DNA from: Tetraselmis striata
Lineage: Eukaryota; Chlorophyta; Chlorodendrophyceae; Chlorodendrales; Chlorodendraceae
Length of the DNA: 64,000 bases
Assembly (NCBI GenBank): GCA_006384855.1
Contig: VCJN01001798.1
Span: 38,209-102,208 of the forward strand
Reading direction: 5' to 3'
Part shown: piece after piece, positions 1 to 9,479 of the stretch
How the letters are laid out: every line of letters starts with the position of its first letter
Position numbering within the stretch: position 1 is the first letter of the stretch
Position numbers and translations under genes: made by a program
The notes under the pieces: generated by a model
What the model was told of the DNA's origin: nothing
What the model saw: the letters and a program-made list of their open reading frames with translations, nothing else
Databases searched by the model: none

Positions 1-248
1 TAATTTCGCAATGTTTATTGTTGAAGTAGCACGGCGTAATGGATACGGCGAGTGAATCCGGGATAATGTGTGCGTTGAATGTGCGCGCGCAGCGTTGTGC
101 GGCGGTGTGCGGCGGTGTGCGGCGGTGTGCGGCGGTGTGCACCGATGTTAATATAGTGTGAATATTATATCGGCCGTAGACGATCAGGTCTGGCAGCACC
201 GCCCGTGCTTGTAAATAAGCGACAATGGGTCTAGTCTCCCGCTAGTCT

Positions 249-1412
249 GTGCACCGCAAGTGCACTCCGCAAGCCTCGCCTCCATCCGCGTCGGAACCGG
301 TAGTAAGTGTTGTTGTGTGCGCACATCGTGACAACATTACACGGTGGCAATTGCAATTATTAGCGGTGGATAATGTGAAGGCGTTTTCGAAATCGACAGA
401 GAATGAGGCGGTGCTGGCGGAGTGCATTGGCGGTGCACAGAATAGCGTGTTGCTGGGGTTTTGGCTGCATCGGACGCCGTATTCCCACCCATCCGGCACG
501 GAATGTCCGGTTTTCACACATTTGTGTGTTAATAAAGCAGTGTGAATATTACGCGTCTTTTACGCCGGGTGGATGGGCATCCGGCGTCCGATGCACCCCA
601 ATTATTTGCAGCACGCTACTCTACGCACCCCCAACGCACTCCGCAAGCCTCGCCTCCATCCGCGTCGGAACCGGTAGTAAGTGTTGTTGTGTGCGCACAT
701 CGTGACAACATTACACGGTGGCAATTGCAATTAGCGGTGGACAATGTGAAGGCGTTTTCGAAATCGACAGAGAATGTGGCGGTGCTGGCGGAGTGCATTG
801 GCGGTGCACAGAATAGCGTGTTGCTGGGGTTTTGGCTGCATCGGACGCCGTATTCCCACCCATCCGGCACGGAATGTCCGGTTTTCACACATTTGTGTGT
901 TAATAAAGTGTGAATATTACGCGTCTTTTACGCCGGGTGGGTGGGCATCCGGCGTCCGATGCACCCCAATTATTTGCAGCACGCTACTCTACGCACCCCC
1001 AACGCACTCCGCAAGCCTCGCCTCCATCCGCGTCGGAACCGGTAGTAAGTGTTGTTGTGTGCGCACATCGTGACAACATTACACGGTGGCAATTGCAATT
1101 AGCGGTGGGTAATGTGAAGGCGTTTTCGAAATCGACAGAGAATGAGGCGGTGCTGGCGGAGTGCATTGGCGGTGCACAGAATAGCGTGTTGCTGGGGTTT
1201 TGGCTGCATCGGACGCCGTATTCCCACCCATCCGGCACGGAATGTCCGGTTTTCACACATTTGCGTGTGAATATATATATTGTGAATATTCCGTAGGCGT
1301 CTTTTACGCTGGGTGGATGGGCATCCGGCGTCCGATGCACCCCGAATCTCACCAACACGCTACTCTACGCACCCCCAACGCATTCCGCCAGCCCCCCCTC
1401 TTTCCGCGCAGG
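249..1412. repeat. Tandem repeat of ~370-bp modules, copy A (3 units plus a diverged partial)
   Basis: The motif ACTCCGCAAGCC starts at about 264, 638 and 1,006, giving spacings of 374 and 368 bp. A diverged partial unit (ACGCATTCCGCCAGCC) begins near 1,376. Each unit holds two arms that are imperfect reverse complements, for example 467-497 and 564-594, separated by about 66 bp. The second transposon copy carries two full units, so unit number varies between copies. Open frames through these units, in both directions, follow the repeat and are not taken as genes. Confidence 0.9.
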
Positions 1413-1622
1413 TCCTACGTTCCATTGTATGTATATACATACGTACATGTACTGCTCCGAAACCAGCCCAAACTTAATGAGTGCACAAGTGTAAATGGGG
1501 GGGGGGGGGGGGGTGGGGGGGGGATGTGGCGGCGGGGCATCCACTCACACATACCCCGGCGATGCATGACAAATATTACATGCCGTGGCGGGTCGGCGGG
1601 CCGACCCGGCGGGCCGACCCGG

Positions 1623-1655
<33 letters not shown>

Positions 1656-2318
1656 CGTCTATTCAACTACACGTGCGACAGTGTCGTTTCGTGGAGCAGT
1701 ATATGTGCCCGGCCTCATTTATACCGCCCCCTACCTGCGCTGCATGGTCTACCCCTAAGAATTACTTAGCACAAACCGCCATTACTTAATAGGAACCTAG
1801 CACAGCCAGGCTTATATGCCCGCTTTTTCCCGATCAACTTCTACGCACTTTCCGTCCCTCAACCGCCGGACATGGGGGTTAAGCCGCCAGCCTCGGCAGT
1901 TGCTTAGCCAGACTTGGCATCCCGTACCGTGTCCATGGCTTCGCAGCTCTGCCGCTGGCACACGCCGAGTCCGGCGCTTGCTGCCGCGGGGTTGCGCACG
2001 CATGCACGCACGGTAATACGCCGCCGACGCCGCCACGCTTACTTCCACCACCTTCGCCAGCCGCAGCTTCGCACGCCTTTCCGCCGACATACGAAACGCA
2101 CGAATCCCCCCCCGTCCCCGCGTCATGTATATTATATTCGAGGCGACTATGCGGGGCGCAGCACACGCCGCGGCGTGGGTCGGCGGAGCGACAGGCGGCG
2201 GGAGCCCTAATGGCCGGGCAGTATCCACACCCACACAGGCACCGCCGCTCACCTCCGACGCGGATGAACCGCCTCCCAAAGGAAACATGCCGGTTGGTGG
2301 TAAGCCCAGCAGGCGTGC

Positions 2319-3020
2319 GTGGGGTGCCGGTGCCGGTACTGGTGCGACGGAGCTGTCGCGTCAGGAACCGCACCGCATGTGGAGCAACACATGGCGGTGC
2401 CGGCCCCACCTATGTCTAGGGCCACCTCCTCACAACACCCCGCCACGATGGCGTCGGCCACCGCCGACGGCGCCGTTGCGGGGGGGGACGCCCTGCCAGG
2501 CGACGATGATGCGCCTGGTGCGCCGCGTCAGGAGGCGGAGGAGGCCGTGGTCGAGGCGACTGATCGGGCTGAGGGGATTGTCGAGGCGAGCGAGGCTGCG
2601 CTCGCGCCACCCGCCCCGCAGCCACCTGCGGGACATGCCGACTTGCTCGTCGCCATGTTGACCGGAGCACTACGAGCAGTGGCGGGAGGCGGCCACATGC
2701 ACTATCATGTGCGTGTCCTGGCCGGACGCCCGTCATGCGTGGACTGCGGCCAACGGACGGACTGGGAGTGTTGCTGCGACGGCACCCCGGCTTTGTGCGG
2801 CCCCAAGTACCCATGCATGGCGACCCATCAGCGGGCAGTCCCCTGCCCGACCACGGCCACGAAGAGGGCGGAGTTCCGCCATGTCAGGGACGCGTTCCAC
2901 GACGCGACTCGCGCCGCCGTGTGTGAGGCTTCCGAGAAGGCACGCGCGGCTGGTAGGGTGCGCAGGGTGAGGCGGCGGACGGCCCAGGAGCTGAAGGAGA
3001 GCGAGACATGCCGTCAGTGA
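2319..3020 (+). CDS. Transposon-borne cysteine-rich ORF, copy A
   Basis: A 233-residue open frame ending at TGA 3,018-3,020. The N-terminal half is Ala/Pro/Glu-rich. The C-terminal half has closely spaced cysteines: CVDC, then ECCCDG, then LCGPKYPC and a following histidine, compatible with a small zinc-binding fold, and ends in an Arg-rich stretch (GRVRRVRRRT). The second copy (52,775-53,248) preserves the last 157 residues with only a few substitutions, which supports real coding. A Cys/His tail of this spacing is reminiscent of the C-terminal domain of PiggyBac-type transposases, but the element's ends and target duplication do not fit PiggyBac and no DDE catalytic region is seen upstream. 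The start is uncertain and an upstream exon is possible. Function unknown. Confidence 0.4.
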   Translation: MGCRCRYWCDGAVASGTAPHVEQHMAVPAPPMSRATSSQHPATMASATADGAVAGGDALPGDDDAPGAPRQEAEEAVVEATDRAEGIVEASEAALAPPAPQPPAGHADLLVAMLTGALRAVAGGGHMHYHVRVLAGRPSCVDCGQRTDWECCCDGTPALCGPKYPCMATHQRAVPCPTTATKRAEFRHVRDAFHDATRAAVCEASEKARAAGRVRRVRRRTAQELKESETCRQ

Positions 3021-3197
3021 GGTCGGGCGCAATGTCATTGGGTGGGGCACACGGACGTGTAACACTTGCACTTTGCGCGTACTGCTGGGTTACATCCAGG
3101 CTGCGTCACACTATGCAACCGGAAAGGCTGCGTTGCTACTGCAAACAATGCGACGCCTCACTCTGTAGCAACCGCTGCCGCGCCTATCAAACAGCCG

Positions 3198-3228
<31 letters not shown>

Positions 3229-3740
3229 GCGCGGGATCCCCGCCATCAGCAGCTTGCACTTGCACTTTGCGCGTACTGCTGGGTTACATCCAGGCGGCGT
3301 CACACCGGAAAGGCTGCGTTGCTACTGCAAACGATGCTACGCCTCACTCGGTAGCAACCGCTGCCCCGCCCATCCCACTCGGGATGCTGAGAGCAGCTAA
3401 AGGGCACCGGGGGCGGGGCAAGAGGGAGCAGGGCCAAAGATTGTGGAAGAGCGGGGACCCGCTTGCATGCCATCGTATTATATCTTGCACAATATCTGTT
3501 GCTGCACTCATATCTCACATCACTAGCTTAGCTATAGTGATCCCCCCCCCCCCCCCCCCCGCACCGCGTACGCACAAGCCTGGGTATACGCATCAACTGC
3601 CCGCCGGGATGAGAAACTGGTATTGGTAGTGTGTCTGTGGGGTGGAGGGGGGGCAAAAGAGCTGCCAATTGCTGCCAAGCTGGTGCGTTACATTGGGGCA
3701 GGCGCTGGGCAGACAATTGGGGCTCGCTTCAGAGCATTGT

Positions 3741-4775
3741 CTAATGCCTATGCGGCTGCGCCGCCTCCGCCGCATGCAGACTCTGCGGGCTCACCAGCAC
3801 CGCCACCTCAGTCATGCGGCCCTGCATCCCGCAGCCCGCCGCCGTCAGCCAGATCAGAGGTATCCAGAAGCCAGTGCTGGGGTTGTTGCGGCATGACCGC
3901 ATAGTTTTCAGCGGCTGCCGTCCACAGCTTGTAATGCATCCCTTTCCGCCGATTCCGCTGTATGCGCTGTCTTGGCGCCGCGCTGCCCCGGCCGCCGCGC
4001 CTTGGCGCCGCGCTGCCCCGGCCAAGGCGCGCTGCCCCGGCCGCCGCGCCTTGGCGCCGCGCTGCCCCGGCCGCCGCGCCTTGGCGCCGCGCTGCCCCGG
4101 CCGCCGCGCCTTGGCGCCGCGCTGCCCCGGCCGCCGCGCCTTGGCGCCGCGCTGCCCCGGCCGCCGCGCCTTGGCGCCGCGCTGCCCCGGCCGCCGAGCC
4201 TTGGCGCCGCGCTGCCCCGGCCGCCGCGCCTTGGCGCCGCGCTGCCCCGGCCGCCGCGCCTTGGCGCCGCGCTGCCCCGGCCGCCGCGCCTTGGCGCCGC
4301 GCTGCCCCGGCCCGCGCGCCTTGGCGCCGCGCGGGGTATTGAGTCCTCCCCTCCCTAGTGAGCGCGTCCACCTGCGCCTTGCGCTCGGGGCCGTCCTCCT
4401 CCGTCACCACATTCTGCAACCCCCACCGCGTGACGAACCACGCAGCTCCTTGCATGCGCTTGTACATGTGCCCAAGCACCGCCTGGGGACGCGAAGCTCC
4501 TTCTCGGTCATGATCGCCTTCACCCGGGCCTCCTCGAGCAGCGGACCGGCGTTAAGAATGGAAAACGTTTCCATGTGGTGCAAGCAGTCCTCCATGACCC
4601 AGCCGGACTGCACCGTCACCTTGCCTGACCCTGCAGTCATGGAGGGGAATGCCGTCACGCCCACGCCCACGCCCACGCCCACGCCGCCCCACGCCCGGGG
4701 GGGGGGGGGGTGGTTACCTTTCGATTCTTGGACACTGCAAACGAAGGGCGCAACCGTCCATACCGTCTTCGCCAA
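3741..4775 (-). pseudogene. Transposon minus-strand ORF with 10-residue repeats, frame broken (copy A)
   Basis: Minus-strand coding potential matches the intact frame of the second copy (53,968-54,597). Read on the minus strand, a region with MEDCLHHMETFSILNAGPL is followed by one containing MYKRMQGAAWFVTRWGLQN, then by repeats of ARRQGAAAGA encoded by a 30-bp minisatellite. In this copy a ~20-bp irregular unit near 4,021-4,040 shifts the frame, so the original tail (3,741-4,025) is no longer joined to the head. The first two parts are also in different frames, which could be an intron (an acceptor-like CCCCAG lies at their junction) or decay. No family recognised. Confidence 0.4.
3971..4332. 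repeat. 30-bp GC-rich minisatellite, copy A (12 units)
   Basis: The core TTGGCGCCGC recurs every 30 bp from about 4,051 to 4,321, with two further occurrences at 3,972 and about 4,002 and one irregular ~20-bp insertion near 4,021. Twelve occurrences are seen here against nine in the second transposon copy. The 30-bp period is a multiple of three and encodes ARRQGAAAGA on the minus strand, so whole-unit gains or losses preserve the frame. Confidence 0.95.
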
Positions 4776-5133
4776 CGGGGTCCTCCCCCACGCCCATCAC
4801 ATCGTCCACCTTCGAGCCGCCGTCGTCCGAGACCGGCGCCGGCGGGCCGTTTCCGACGGCTGCAGCTACTCCTGCTGCCGCCCCTGTTGTTGCTGCTGCT
4901 GCTGCTGCCGCCCCTGTTGCTGCTGCTTGTGATAAGGCGGCCTTGCGGCGCAACTTAGCCGCACGCTTCAACGAGTGGCTACAGTTCGGGTATTTCCGGA
5001 AGTGCCGCTCTCGCGCCGTCCTTTCACTACTACCCGTCACGATGCCGTGGCAGTGCTTGCATGTGTACACGCCATCCTTCGACACACTCGCTATCCATCC
5101 CTTTGCCGGCATGCCTGCTGCCGCGCGCGGCAC
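4714..5133 (-). CDS. Transposon-borne CxxC...H...C zinc-finger-like ORF, copy A
   Basis: A minus-strand frame of 139 residues. Near the N-terminus is DGVYTCKHCHGIV, followed about 15 residues later by ERHFRKYPNCSHS. The Cys-x2-Cys ... His ... Cys spacing resembles a BED-type or related DNA-binding finger, a common N-terminal module of eukaryotic transposases. A basic stretch (KRAAKLRRKAA), an Ala/Thr-rich linker and an acidic segment follow. The second copy carries the same ORF (55,505-56,014) with a longer N-terminus. Here the terminal inversion at 5,131 replaced the sequence upstream of the start, so any promoter there has been changed. Assignment to a particular finger family is an inference from spacing only. 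Confidence 0.45.
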   Translation of the reverse strand: MPRAAAGMPAKGWIASVSKDGVYTCKHCHGIVTGSSERTARERHFRKYPNCSHSLKRAAKLRRKAALSQAAATGAAAAAAATTGAAAGVAAAVGNGPPAPVSDDGGSKVDDVMGVGEDPVGEDGMDGCALRLQCPRIER

Positions 5134-5725
5134 TGTGAGATTCAGATGTGACGTAAATGTGCCCTACTGGTGACGAACGACGACATACGGGGACGATACG
5201 GGACGGACGAGGGACGTGGATTTCATACCCAGTAGCGACGACTATCGCGCGCGACCTGTAAAGTACTATATGAATTTCTCGTTTCCATAATTTCATCAAA
5301 TTGATATGCGCACGCGGGCTCGCGTGTCGCCCGCCGACGCGGAGCACCCGGGCTAAGTACAGGCGGATGTACGCACTCATTGCACATCGCCGCACATCGC
5401 TGACCGCACATCGCTGACCGCTGACCCCGCGGTGTGCCGCGATGTGCGGCACGACGGGCGGAGGTGTGGGCGGATGTAGGTGGTACGGTAGGTGGTAGGC
5501 GGTAGGTGGTGTTCGTAGGTGCGCGTTTTAATGCAGCCGCCCTAACTGCTGATGATTGTGTAACGCCCCAGCACGCGCATGAAGTACGGGGTCGCCTCAC
5601 GGTCACCGCCGCTCACCGTTGAATCAAGCGCGGACAGCCGCGCACTCGCATCTGTGTTGCCTGCCGGTGGTGGGTTACATCCACCCCAACTCTCAACCCC
5701 CCCCCCCCCCCCCCCCCCGCCCCCC
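5131..5725 (-). repeat. Inverted right terminus of transposon copy A
   Basis: This segment is the reverse complement of 55,911-56,502, the right end of the second copy. It starts exactly at the outermost CACTG of the element and ends in the C-run that is a G-run in the second copy. The flanking sequence after 5,725 (GTATAGTGGTCC) is unrelated to the transposon. Confidence 0.85.
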
Positions 5726-7973
5726 GTATAGTGGTCCAAGGTGGGACCTCTAACAAAGTGGCCCCTCCAACATGGTTCCCTTAATAAGGACTACATATAC
5801 AGAAAACTAAATATTGTTTTGTCGTTGGTACGGGGCGCGGGACTATCACTGTACCCGCAACGAAGAGTAGTGTTAATATCATCTTACGAGAACAAGTAGA
5901 CAAAGACAGCACCTGACGCGGACGCAGCACCGTGCGCGGCACGCGCGCGTGCAACTTCATCGGCTCTTAGCGCGTGCGGATATAGCCGTGCCGCCATGGC
6001 GCCGATCGCGTGCGTCTTGAGGCCGCGCCCATTGTCGGGCGGGCCTCTTTCCCCTTGTCTTGCATGTGAGACGCATAGGCGGCTGAGCGTGTGCACGAGA
6101 CTTTGAGTGACGGCGCGTAAAGCTGGTATTCGCATAAGCGGTACGGCATGCACGGCTCGCTAGATGAGCCGTGTACCATATGGCGATTTTACTATTATTC
6201 TCATTACGGCCCACGGCTCCCGAGCTGTGTGCCGGTCAAAAAAGAACACGGCTTTGGCGGCGAGTACATTCGATTGTTCATAGCATATGAAAGCGCGACC
6301 CCTGCGCGCCCGTACCGTTTCTGCCTCTTGTTCCACCCGCATATGGCTACAGTCACCACCCGCCTCCGACATTCACCACGGTCCGCCACATCCGCCAGCA
6401 ATATGGCGCCCGCGTCCCGGGCCGGACTTGCTCGATAGGCCTCCGGGCAGCCCCCGCCCTCCCCCGCCCGCACGAGATGCCGGTCCGCACCGTTGACGTA
6501 CGGTAGCCCGCCGACCAGTGGCCGCTACCGCCGCCCGCCCGCGAAGCTCCTCTCCCCGATGCTAACCCCCGTACTTGCTTGAGCTCGCCCAAGCACCCAG
6601 CCGCCATCCTCTCCTACCGCGCGACCTGCCTGCATTCTGGCTCGCAGTCGCCAGGGTTGCGCGCGGGCGCTACGGCGCTTCTTACGCCCGTCCGCGGTGC
6701 GAGAGATGTGTGGATGGTGGAGCGATACACGACCGGTGCCGAGTAGCCATGTTCCGACAGTGCGATAGACGACCCGTATGTACTGCGACTCGAGCTGTAT
6801 ACCGGCCCCCATCACAATAGTGCGAATACTAGGGAACGGGAAGAACATATTTTCGGATTTTGGGAACACGGCCGGAGCTGCGAGCCGAGTATCGCAACAA
6901 GCCGTGTTCATAAGAGCCGTGTACCATTTTCTATCGCGAATACAAGCTTTAGGAGTTAAGAGACGGAGATCGGCGTGAGAGACGAGGATCGCAGCGTGTG
7001 AACACTATAATTTGCGGCGGCAGCCGGGAGGAAGGGCAAGGGATGAAAGGCCTAAGAGGGTTGACACTGTCACATGGGCGGTAGAGGGTAGTATCAACAA
7101 ATTACATATGCGTCGCACTATTATCATGATCATCGCCATACTTAATTGCATCTTGTTCACCGCTGACTTGATTGCCATGCATTATGCTAGCACTCCCCAC
7201 TTTCTGCTTGGCACTTTCCTCTCGCTAATGCTAAATTGTTGCCCCATGCTCGCATGCAGGTTTACCTAGCATGTATTTACGGGAGGCAATGTGACGCAAC
7301 TGCGGAATTGCCCAGAAGCGCTCTCTGTCCGTCGTTGCATGGTAGTTGCTTTGCGTGGTTAGTATTGGATCTATCGCTACCTCCCTGACGACTCACTGGT
7401 ATTCTGTCATGCTGGACAGGATATCCAAATTGGACACTCGCCTAGTAGGGCAGAGTGATGACCCATTGGAAACCCTAAATGTAAAAACACATCCTAGAAA
7501 ACATTTTGAAATGAACGAGAAATCACTTTCCACGAATAACGCGCAAGTACTGTCTGCATACAATTATATGCAAACCCGATTTGTATATTATAGTCCGCCC
7601 CAGTTTATGGGTTTCCTCCTTGCCTGACTACCGCTTTTCCGGCTACATGTGATGCTAAGGGGTACGGGTTACTAGTTCACCCCTCGCTGCGCCCGTTCAT
7701 AATGTGCAGCAGGAGTAGACATAGCGACTAAAACCTGCCGTATATATAATAATAGCTGAGCCTGCTGCCATCTTCCAGTGCTGGCGGAAAAGTTTCCCTG
7801 TGTTAATGCACAAATAAGGATTAAACCACACGCAAATTTACCAGACTTGAAACAATGTTGCCAGTCCTGTCCCGGCCGGAGCCGGAAAATATCTGGTATC
7901 AGCAGTGGCGCGACCTGCCGCCACCTGCGAAAGGACCGCGTGTAGCAGCAGCAGCAGCAGCGATCGACGACGA

Positions 7974-8004
<31 letters not shown>

Positions 8005-8392
8005 CGGCAGCAGTTTTCCCCCTACTTGGCCATCGCACCACCATCAGAATGGCGGCACTCTGGTAGCCGTCTCTGCCTCTGGCAGCTCAGGAACGCTAAC
8101 CCTGGCTAGGGCGCATCACTCTTGAATCCTCCAGCCCCTCGGCCGCTCTTGGTTCGTGGTCGCCGAAGCTTGTGCAAGCTCAGAACGCCGTTTTCCGGCC
8201 GGCGCCGAGCGGATTTCCTTTCGAGCAGACTGCCAGGGAGGGTGGGCACCGCGGAGGGCGCCTGCTGTAGGCCAGTGGCCGGCCGGAATAGGTCCAGACA
8301 CGGCTGTGCCATCGGCGAGGGCTTCGTGAAAGGGCCCCGGCGGGAGGGGGGGGGGTAAAATAAAGAAAATTGTTTAACTTGGTTCGACGACG
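5726..8392. other. Intergenic, no gene recognised
   Basis: No convincing coding sequence. A perfect 8-bp-stem hairpin (CACGGCTC / GAGCCGTG) lies at 6,151-6,173, and the string GAGCCGTGTACCAT recurs near 6,915. A GAC trinucleotide run at about 7,966-8,003 makes an open frame at 7,855-8,109 rich in aspartate, which is judged low-complexity. Short frames around 7,012-7,627 show no recognisable domain. The last part probably contains the promoter and 5' leader of the next gene. Confidence 0.5.
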
Positions 8393-9447
8393 ATGGCGTG
8401 GCCGCGCTACTGCTTGCTGGCGCTGCTGGCGCTGTCCGTCGCCTCCTGCGGTGGTAGCTCCTACCCCACGCTCCCCATCTTCTTCTCGGGCTCGGGCAAG
8501 ACGGCGCCCACCAAGAAGGCAGGCAGGGAGCTGCCAGCGCTGCACTACTGGCTGGACTTTACGCTGCCGGAGGTCGACCCGCGGCGGGCGCTCGCGGTGC
8601 GCTGACCTGGCCCACCGTCACGAGGACAAGGGCGCTGCCGGCTGTGGCAGGGGCCGGCTGCTGCGGGGTGCCGATGGCTGATTCCGATACCAAGCGAGAT
8701 AATGAGGGGTGGCTGGGCCGTCCCGAGCGGTAGCAAGCACGCAAGCAGGCGCGTTGCGGTCTGACGCCTGGCCCCGCTCCGCCGGCCTCCGCTAGCTGTA
8801 CCACAGGATGCTGCCGATTGCCGGCCAGGCAGGCCTGGGCTCGCGAGGGATCATCATGTATGGCGAGGGTCACACCCTGCAGCAGGGTAATGCCCGCGCC
8901 TGGTCTGCCTGCAGCGCAGCGTGCCTGTCCTGTTGCCGAACACGGGCGGGCGCTGCTGCCGACATCAGCTACAATGAATAGTAGTTTAAAATTAACACAA
9001 GAACAGCAGCTGCCGCCACTGACCCACACCTCCCTGGCGCTGCCTCCAGGCGTCACCATCCTGTCCAGAGCGGCGCGCGTGGCGGCCCGCGCGCTGCAGG
9101 CGCACCCCTGGCTCAGCGTCACCGTCTTCACGACGCGGCAGACCTTCACGGCATGGGCGGCGCTGCAGGCACAGCGCGGCGCCTCCACCAGCTACCCCTT
9201 CCAGTCCGCCATCTTCTTCGAGGTGCGCCCGGGGTGGCCATCTGCGCCGAGCAAGCTGGGCCTGGCCAGGTGCGCGTTGGGCTTTGCCCGGTTCTGCCCT
9301 GGTTCTGCAGCCTTGAAACAGCTCCGCCGGCCCCGCAGGACATCCAAATGCCCACGCTGGAGCTGCCCCAGCCGCCCTCCAATGTCACGCTGGACCCCGC
9401 CGCGCAGTCCGCCCGGCAGCAGGAGCACGTACTGCCACATCCCCCTC

Positions 9448-9479
<32 letters not shown>

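Larger units (their letters stand above)
1..5725. mobile_element. CACTA-like DNA transposon, copy A (left part outside window)
   Basis: Positions 1-5,130 run collinear with 50,606-55,910 of the second copy, with only scattered substitutions apart from repeat-number changes and one ~700-bp deletion. Position 1 therefore lies about 1.5 kb inside the element and its left end is off-window. The last part, 5,131-5,725, is the reverse complement of the second copy's right end, so the terminal sequence CACTGTGAGATTCAGATG starts at 5,131 instead of closing the element. Class assignment (CACTA/EnSpm) comes from the second copy, which shows both CACTG ends and a 3-bp target duplication. No recognisable transposase catalytic domain is visible, so the element may be non-autonomous or of an unrecognised type. 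Confidence 0.75.

Noticed and set aside
984-1358. Minus-strand ORFs with repeated MKTGHSVPDGWEYG
   Set aside because: They recur with the ~370-bp module in every unit and in both transposon copies, overlap plus-strand frames and have no domain.
1415-1666. Poly-Pro and poly-Gly ORFs here and at many other places
   Set aside because: Produced by translation of C- and G-runs.
2424-3020. PiggyBac transposase assignment for the Cys-rich ORF
   Set aside because: No catalytic region upstream, and the element has CACTG ends with a 3-bp TAT duplication instead of TTAA.
7855-8109. Plus-strand ORF with a run of 13 Asp
   Set aside because: The Asp run is a GAC microsatellite; no domain or partner exon could be found.
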